Positions 59,638 to 64,000 of a stretch of DNA of 64,000 bases are shown one piece after another. Made by a program: the position numbers and the translations under genes. The notes under the pieces are model-generated. The model saw only the letters and a list, made by a program, of their open reading frames with translations, was not told the DNA's origin and ran no database searches. Position 1 is the first letter of the stretch. Each line of letters starts with the position of its first letter. Source of the DNA: an uncultured Prevotellaceae bacterium (GTDB lineage: Bacteria; Bacteroidota; Bacteroidia; Bacteroidales; Bacteroidaceae); NCBI GenBank assembly GCA_902774795.1, contig CACYKA010000001.1, positions 62,001-126,000 of the forward strand, written 5' to 3'.

Positions 59638-60671
59638 TATATCCTCAGCCCTGCACATTTCCCAACATCCTGCTTCATCAGCGAAAGTGGTCTCTGATGG
59701 ATGTCATCACCATCGGGATAAGTACCAAGAATAAATCTTTTCCTATCACTCTCTGATGCAATCAGCCCTGGCAGACCTCCTAAAAGAGACTTGAAATACC
59801 CTCTGCTAAAAGCTTTGGCTTTCCACAACACCTCTTCAGCTTCATCATTGTGTTCCTTATATCTTTTTGTGAGTCGAAAATTGTTTTCTGCGCCATTCAA
59901 TAATACGATATCATTCATCTTCTCAACTCCCAATTTTACATCAATTTTACTACTATCACAATTTATCCAATACAAAGCTATATTCGCTTGTGAAATAAAA
60001 AACTTGAACGTCTTTCGGTTCTTTTTCCCAGATTCAACCCAAAGTCTGAAGAACTTTTTATCATCATTATCACTCTTTCTTTTATTACATGATCCACAAG
60101 ATACCTGCAAATTATAAAATGATGTACAAAGGTATGGATACTTAGTTTTGGGTTTCCAATGATCAAGTTCGTAATACCCTTCAACATCATCTGTAGAAAT
60201 AGCGTAATTCGCATTACAATAGACACAAGTCTTTAGCTTCAGCACCCTTGCGCTATCAGGATAAGCTACTTTTCTTGCAAGTCCATATCCCATGGCATTT
60301 ACGATCTGAGTAGCCAGTGACGGATGCTCACTTCTCTTATAATATAACTTTCGATTAATCAACTCTTTTGATATTATTTTCTCAAATTGTTGAATCTCAT
60401 TATTGAACCCCTTTGGATGTATCAAAATCAGATTCTCATATCTCCTTTTTAGGCGTTGAATATAAGTATCAATAGTAGACCTAGCAATATCAACATCGGG
60501 CAGACCATCTGCTTTGAGAATAATTTTTGCTTTGTGAGGCAGTTTGCCTACTATAGCTTGAAGCAAACTCTTCACCTTCTGAGGATTTCTTTTTGACCAA
60601 AGCCTATTGCGATATTTTCCTGCAATAGCTTCTACTTCAGGTTTTATCTCCAGCTGAACCATAATCGTCAA
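59637..60671 (-). CDS. HNH nuclease of a Septu-like pair (PtuB-like)
   Basis: The protein is 344 aa, longer than typical PtuB; starts at MTIMVQLE or the fourth residue. KTCVYCNANY, then YYELDHWKPKTKYPYL and SCGSCNKRKSD are the HNH/zinc module (two CxxC, the D-H of the H-N-H). Its start overlaps the ATPase gene by four bases (ATGA). In Septu the HNH protein is the effector nuclease that is controlled by the ATPase. The N-terminal 120 residues are specific to this branch. Confidence 0.78.
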   Translation of the reverse strand: MTIMVQLEIKPEVEAIAGKYRNRLWSKRNPQKVKSLLQAIVGKLPHKAKIILKADGLPDVDIARSTIDTYIQRLKRRYENLILIHPKGFNNEIQQFEKIISKELINRKLYYKRSEHPSLATQIVNAMGYGLARKVAYPDSARVLKLKTCVYCNANYAISTDDVEGYYELDHWKPKTKYPYLCTSFYNLQVSCGSCNKRKSDNDDKKFFRLWVESGKKNRKTFKFFISQANIALYWINCDSSKIDVKLGVEKMNDIVLLNGAENNFRLTKRYKEHNDEAEEVLWKAKAFSRGYFKSLLGGLPGLIASESDRKRFILGTYPDGDDIHQRPLSLMKQDVGKCAGLRI

Positions 60672-63055
60672 TCAAGTTCTTCGAGTTTTTTCCTTAACCA
60701 GTCTTTCTTGGCCGCAATATTCTTGCCGAACATCATATTCATATACATGTCTGTCAATTGGTCCCGCAAGAATGGATCACCAATAGCTAAAATCAGTTTT
60801 TCGGCATGAGTTTCCCAAAAAACATCTTTCTGTCGATTAGGATTAGTCATATAATTTATCAAATTCTCCAGTCGTTCTTTGATATAATCGCCCATAAATC
60901 CCTTATCCAAGAAAAAACTCTGATGCAGCACGTCATTGATATTGGCCCCCAGCGGGTTAACCTCAACTTCTTCACTGCATCCTATGCCCTTTTTCAAATA
61001 GAGGATATTCTCTTTGGGAATGTCCGAGAGAATAAAAGGAGAATGTGTAGCAAAAATGATATTGATATTCCTGATGACATTCAACCCAAGCGATTCAATG
61101 ACATCCAATAATCGCTTCACTAAACCCTGTTGGTAAGATGGATGAAAATATAGTTCCACTTCATCCAAGATCAGGTTCACGTTTTTGTATTGTATCTTCG
61201 AATCATCAGCAGAATTAAGATGGTGTAGCTGGTAGACAGCCGTACCCAAAGTATAGATTATCTGCTTTTCTCCTGAGCTCAAAGTGTCAAAACTGATATC
61301 ATCGCCATTCTTTTGGTGCATTATCAGCGAAACCTTCAACGATGGCGTAGGCATCAGTTCCTCCTCAATCCATTTGCCTCGTTTCTTGAGTCTAAGGTCT
61401 TTAAAGGCTTTGTCGCTAAAAGCATGTTTAGCAGGTCTTTCTTCCTTCAGTTGCATGACAATTTTCTGCTGATTAGCTAACGACTTTGCCACCATTGACT
61501 GATAGTCTGCCAGTATTTTTTCATTCACTCTTTGGTTACCATCCACCAAATGATTGGCACCATATCCACCAAATATCAGATAGGCCAGTGCTCTTCTCAA
61601 TTTCAGCGTCACATGGGTTGTATCACAATACATAGTCATCACCAGTTCTTCCAGGCCTTCACCAGCAATTACCTTATTCTGGAAACTCCTGTATTTACTA
61701 TAATAATAGGTGGATTTGATGGTTTTATACACCACATAGTTTAATGCAGCAATCTCATCAGGATCGTCTTTCACCGTAAGCGCATGTATATCTGGGACAA
61801 GCCTAAAGCGAAGACACCTCTCCCAACAATCAATGATATTGCTAGCGCATTTCTCTACCATCTGCCCCATTTTCTCCGGCTCAGGTTCACCAGTTGAATA
61901 CGCCACCACATCACCTTTTACATCTATCTTGGCCCTAAAAGCATCCAAATCATTAAGTGCATCAAATACATTTTTACAAAAGAAGATACTCTTCTGACCT
62001 TCCAATGGCAAATACTGTTGTTCACTAACAAACTCAAACTTATAAGGTTCTTTGCCGTCAAGTAGCGCAGTAACTACCTGCATATTTTTCATCAACAAGA
62101 GGTAGATACGCTCATTCAGCAGTCCCTTCTCCCTGTTATAATCCACATTTCCCCTAGTCCTGAAAGGATTAATGACAATAGGTGTCTGATAGGCATCATT
62201 CTTATGGAACAATGCCCCTATCCAGCATTTTTCCTCATCACTCTCTCTTCCTTTCAGATACACCTGCTGGTTTTCTTCCTCCTGGGTCTTTGCTTCTTCT
62301 TTTGTCAGCAGTTTATATCTTCCTACGGTCGTTCTCTCATCATGGTCCGACCATTCAGTTTCATAGTCATTAATGTTATATGCGTAGGCAGCATAGTTCA
62401 CGATGATGGTATAGAATAGTTTTCCTAGGAGTGTCTTACATTTCTCTTCATTGTTTTTCTTTTCCCAATCTTCAATTCCAAAATCATTCCATTGATTCCA
62501 ATGGGGCTCACTGTCACCGTCTGCTATATTATTATAATTGAATAACAATACATCATTCTTGGCCATCGAAAACTGATGGTCTTTCTGCTCTATTATATAG
62601 ATGTCACCATCCTCATCTTCTATATACAGTCTGCCATAGACGCACTCAGCATAGTGCAGTTCATACGAGAAATTATTATCTATTCCTGCCTTCAAGGCAT
62701 ATGCCATATTATTCAAAAGTCTAAGCATCAGATCTATCAGCGAACTCTTACCCGACCCATTCCTGCCTACAATGGCAGAAATGCTCACCTGGATATCACC
62801 AACCTTATAGAACTCTTCATCTATCATTGGATTCTCCAGCCGTGTACAATGCCCTCCGTTAATGCTATAGTTGTTGAACAAAAGATATGGCTTATGATTC
62901 CCATTATTCTTTAGGATTCTATGTACACTATCATACCTCGCCTGTTTCTCACGCTCTATCCATTCCTCGTATGGACGAGCATAAGAATCCAGACCATTTA
63001 GGAAATCCAACATCCCATATTCAGGAATTGTCTCTATGCCTATGATTTTGAACAT
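60668..63055 (-). CDS. ATPase of a Septu-like defence pair (PtuA-like)
   Basis: The protein is 795 aa. Walker A IVGRNGSGKSSLIDLML (about residue 95), ABC signature LSSGEKQIIYTLG, Walker B NLILDEVELYFHPSYQQG and H-loop IIFATHSPFILSD show an SMC/ABC-type ATPase with an insertion of several hundred residues between the two halves. The HNH gene overlaps its end. It is larger than the usual PtuA and could belong to another ATPase-HNH pair; no reverse transcriptase is near, so a retron is excluded within the window. Confidence 0.78.
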   Translation of the reverse strand: MFKIIGIETIPEYGMLDFLNGLDSYARPYEEWIEREKQARYDSVHRILKNNGNHKPYLLFNNYSINGGHCTRLENPMIDEEFYKVGDIQVSISAIVGRNGSGKSSLIDLMLRLLNNMAYALKAGIDNNFSYELHYAECVYGRLYIEDEDGDIYIIEQKDHQFSMAKNDVLLFNYNNIADGDSEPHWNQWNDFGIEDWEKKNNEEKCKTLLGKLFYTIIVNYAAYAYNINDYETEWSDHDERTTVGRYKLLTKEEAKTQEEENQQVYLKGRESDEEKCWIGALFHKNDAYQTPIVINPFRTRGNVDYNREKGLLNERIYLLLMKNMQVVTALLDGKEPYKFEFVSEQQYLPLEGQKSIFFCKNVFDALNDLDAFRAKIDVKGDVVAYSTGEPEPEKMGQMVEKCASNIIDCWERCLRFRLVPDIHALTVKDDPDEIAALNYVVYKTIKSTYYYSKYRSFQNKVIAGEGLEELVMTMYCDTTHVTLKLRRALAYLIFGGYGANHLVDGNQRVNEKILADYQSMVAKSLANQQKIVMQLKEERPAKHAFSDKAFKDLRLKKRGKWIEEELMPTPSLKVSLIMHQKNGDDISFDTLSSGEKQIIYTLGTAVYQLHHLNSADDSKIQYKNVNLILDEVELYFHPSYQQGLVKRLLDVIESLGLNVIRNINIIFATHSPFILSDIPKENILYLKKGIGCSEEVEVNPLGANINDVLHQSFFLDKGFMGDYIKERLENLINYMTNPNRQKDVFWETHAEKLILAIGDPFLRDQLTDMYMNMMFGKNIAAKKDWLRKKLEELD

Positions 63056-63140
63056 ATCTATTTCGTATCAGTTTCTTGTTCCGTTCTCCGTGATACCATC
63101 GCGGCTTTATTTCCCCGCAGAGATTATCAAAGCCACCGCC

Positions 63141-63160
63141 CCCTACGCACTTCCGTAGGG
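63141..63160. terminator. short hairpin between the ATPase gene and the next gene
   Basis: CCCTACG and CGTAGGG pair around CACTTC. The T-run after it is weak on either strand, so a terminator role is uncertain. Confidence 0.35.
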
Positions 63161-63168
63161 CCTTTATC

Positions 63169-63816
63169 TTATCTCATACTTCTCATCTCCCCCTCCACCA
63201 TCTTCATCAGCTTCGGCAGCATCCCTTCTATCTTCCTGCACTTCACCTTATTGTAGTGGAAGTCCATATCATCCAGGAGTTCATTACACAACTCCTCATC
63301 CATGTCACCACCATAGCCGGCTGCTACGACAGCGATGGCGGCAAGTTTGCGGGCATCCTTGTCCGCTCTCATTCCCGTACTCATCAGTATCGTGGGCAGC
63401 ATTTCAAATAGGATGTTGCAAGACTCGACCTTTGGTCGCTCATTCCGAAGGTCTTGAGAACGCAATAGCTCAGAAAAATAATCGTCCTCCGTGAGAAAGG
63501 CATCAAGCATCTCTTCTTCATACTGTCGAAGCAAGAGGAAGAACTCTTTCGGTAAGCCGAGCGGAGAGCTAAGCTTGCTTAGGCTATCCCGAGGCGAGAA
63601 AGTAGTCACCGAAGGTAACCTTTCCTTCCTAATCTTACCCTTCAGGCACTGAGGCTGTGTCATCACCCAGAACAGCGCATGCGACAGAACGATACGATCC
63701 TCAGAGGAGTGATAGTAAAACATCCTATCCTCTTCCTTGGGATGCATTTCCTGCAGCCGTTGCTCCATTTGGGTAAACATCTGCTTACGCGTCTCTCTCA
63801 GTTCTTCCTTATCCAT
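63169..63816 (-). CDS. unknown helical protein
   Basis: The protein is 215 aa from ATG 63816; the longer frame to 63861 has no support. It has no signal or membrane segment and is rich in Glu, Leu, Met. RDSLSKLSSPLGLPKEFFLL and LLRQYEEEMLDAFLTEDDYF dominate the middle; the rest is helical. I recognise no family. Confidence 0.65.
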   Translation of the reverse strand: MDKEELRETRKQMFTQMEQRLQEMHPKEEDRMFYYHSSEDRIVLSHALFWVMTQPQCLKGKIRKERLPSVTTFSPRDSLSKLSSPLGLPKEFFLLLRQYEEEMLDAFLTEDDYFSELLRSQDLRNERPKVESCNILFEMLPTILMSTGMRADKDARKLAAIAVVAAGYGGDMDEELCNELLDDMDFHYNKVKCRKIEGMLPKLMKMVEGEMRSMR

Positions 63817-63895
63817 TGCTTTTATTCCTACCCCATCTAGGCACAAAAAGGAACCTGGCAAACTGCCACATTCCTTTCACAATCTCCTTAATCAT
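63809..63895 (-). CDS. 28-aa ORF between the cupin and the unknown gene
   Basis: ATGA at 63892-63895 joins the cupin stop to this frame, which encodes MIKEIVKGMWQFARFLFVPR and a few more residues. Its stop overlaps the next ATG. The double overlap is suggestive, but 28 codons is little evidence. Confidence 0.3.
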   Translation of the reverse strand: MIKEIVKGMWQFARFLFVPRWGRNKSNG

Positions 63896-64000
63896 TTCTT
63901 CTCCACATTCAGGATTCCATCCACCTCATGCTCCACGAACGGCCCTTCTTTGCATTCAAAGATAACGGAATTCTCCTCAATGCACTCCAGCTTATGCCAC
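63892..64000 (-). CDS. WbuC-like cupin-fold metalloprotein, C-terminal part
   Basis: The 36 visible codons read WHKLECIEENSVIFECKEGP then FVEHEVDGILNVEKK and stop. W-H-x-L-E-C-x-E and E-C-K-E-G-P-F match the C-terminal beta strands of WbuC-family cupins found in O-antigen loci. The start lies beyond the window end. Identification rests on a short stretch. Confidence 0.6.
   Translation of the reverse strand, partial: WHKLECIEENSVIFECKEGPFVEHEVDGILNVEKK

Noticed and set aside
59637..63055. Retron with ATPase/HNH effectors
   Set aside because: No reverse transcriptase or msr-msd-like structure is adjacent.
1..64000. tRNA, rRNA or intact insertion sequence
   Set aside because: None was recognised in the gaps or among the proteins; a tRNA scan and transposase search would settle it.

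Overview
The window looks like a chromosome segment of a Bacteroidales bacterium, most likely Prevotellaceae-like. Protein types typical of Bacteroidota support this (fused Memo/AMMECR1 lipoprotein, FucP-like permease, DUF-rich lipoproteins, capsule locus with WbsX-type proteins, four-helix-bundle genes). So do several upstream regions with the Bacteroidota promoter form TTTG-N20-TAnnTTTG and no strong Shine-Dalgarno sites. The genus is an inference. I saw no rRNA, tRNA, CRISPR array or intact insertion sequence.

Layout. 1-16.4 kb is mostly housekeeping: the end of tatC, a membrane polyferredoxin and a Tat-type aldo/keto reductase, a lipoprotein, a hydrolase, a cytidylyltransferase/GHMP-kinase fusion with a FucP-like permease, a DNA glycosylase, a barrel-PAP2 fusion, a C1 peptidase, a Memo-AMMECR1 fusion, an AlkD/sigma-like fusion and superoxide dismutase. 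16.5-22.2 kb is a tight plus-strand operon of mostly unknown genes around a Thg1-like 3'-5' nucleotidyltransferase and a metallophosphoesterase. From 22.3 kb to the end all recognised genes are on the minus strand.

22.3-27.3 kb holds an MGMT-like gene, a HipBA-type toxin-antitoxin pair and, directly behind it, a TOTE-type primase-helicase-PLD protein. 27.5-42.6 kb is a surface-polysaccharide locus (Wzx, Wzy, glycosyltransferases, initiating sugar transferase, epimerase, aminotransferase, ATP-grasp) with at least three decayed genes (rfbA, an acyltransferase and a second sugar transferase). 42.8-47.7 kb encodes nucleotide-sugar enzymes (UDP-sugar epimerase, sugar nucleotidyltransferase, galacturonokinase-like kinase). 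Three four-helix-bundle (S23/IVP-type) genes are interleaved here, each bracketed by its own family of 7-8 bp tandem repeats. 48-50 kb carries a TRIC channel and a YhaM-type desulfidase.

50.2-63.9 kb is a defence and conflict region: a zeta-type toxin with a 55-aa upstream partner, a small helicase-associated-domain protein, a Gabija-like GajA/GajB pair, a 1377-aa Mrr-nuclease/STAND ATPase, and a Septu-like ATPase/HNH pair. The end of a WbuC-like cupin gene closes the window.

Two features run through the whole window. Degenerate 7-8 bp tandem repeats occur between genes and also in frame inside otherwise conserved enzymes. A small helicase-associated-domain gene is present as one intact copy, one full-length copy with two stops, and tail fragments. 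All functional calls are by eye from motifs and context.
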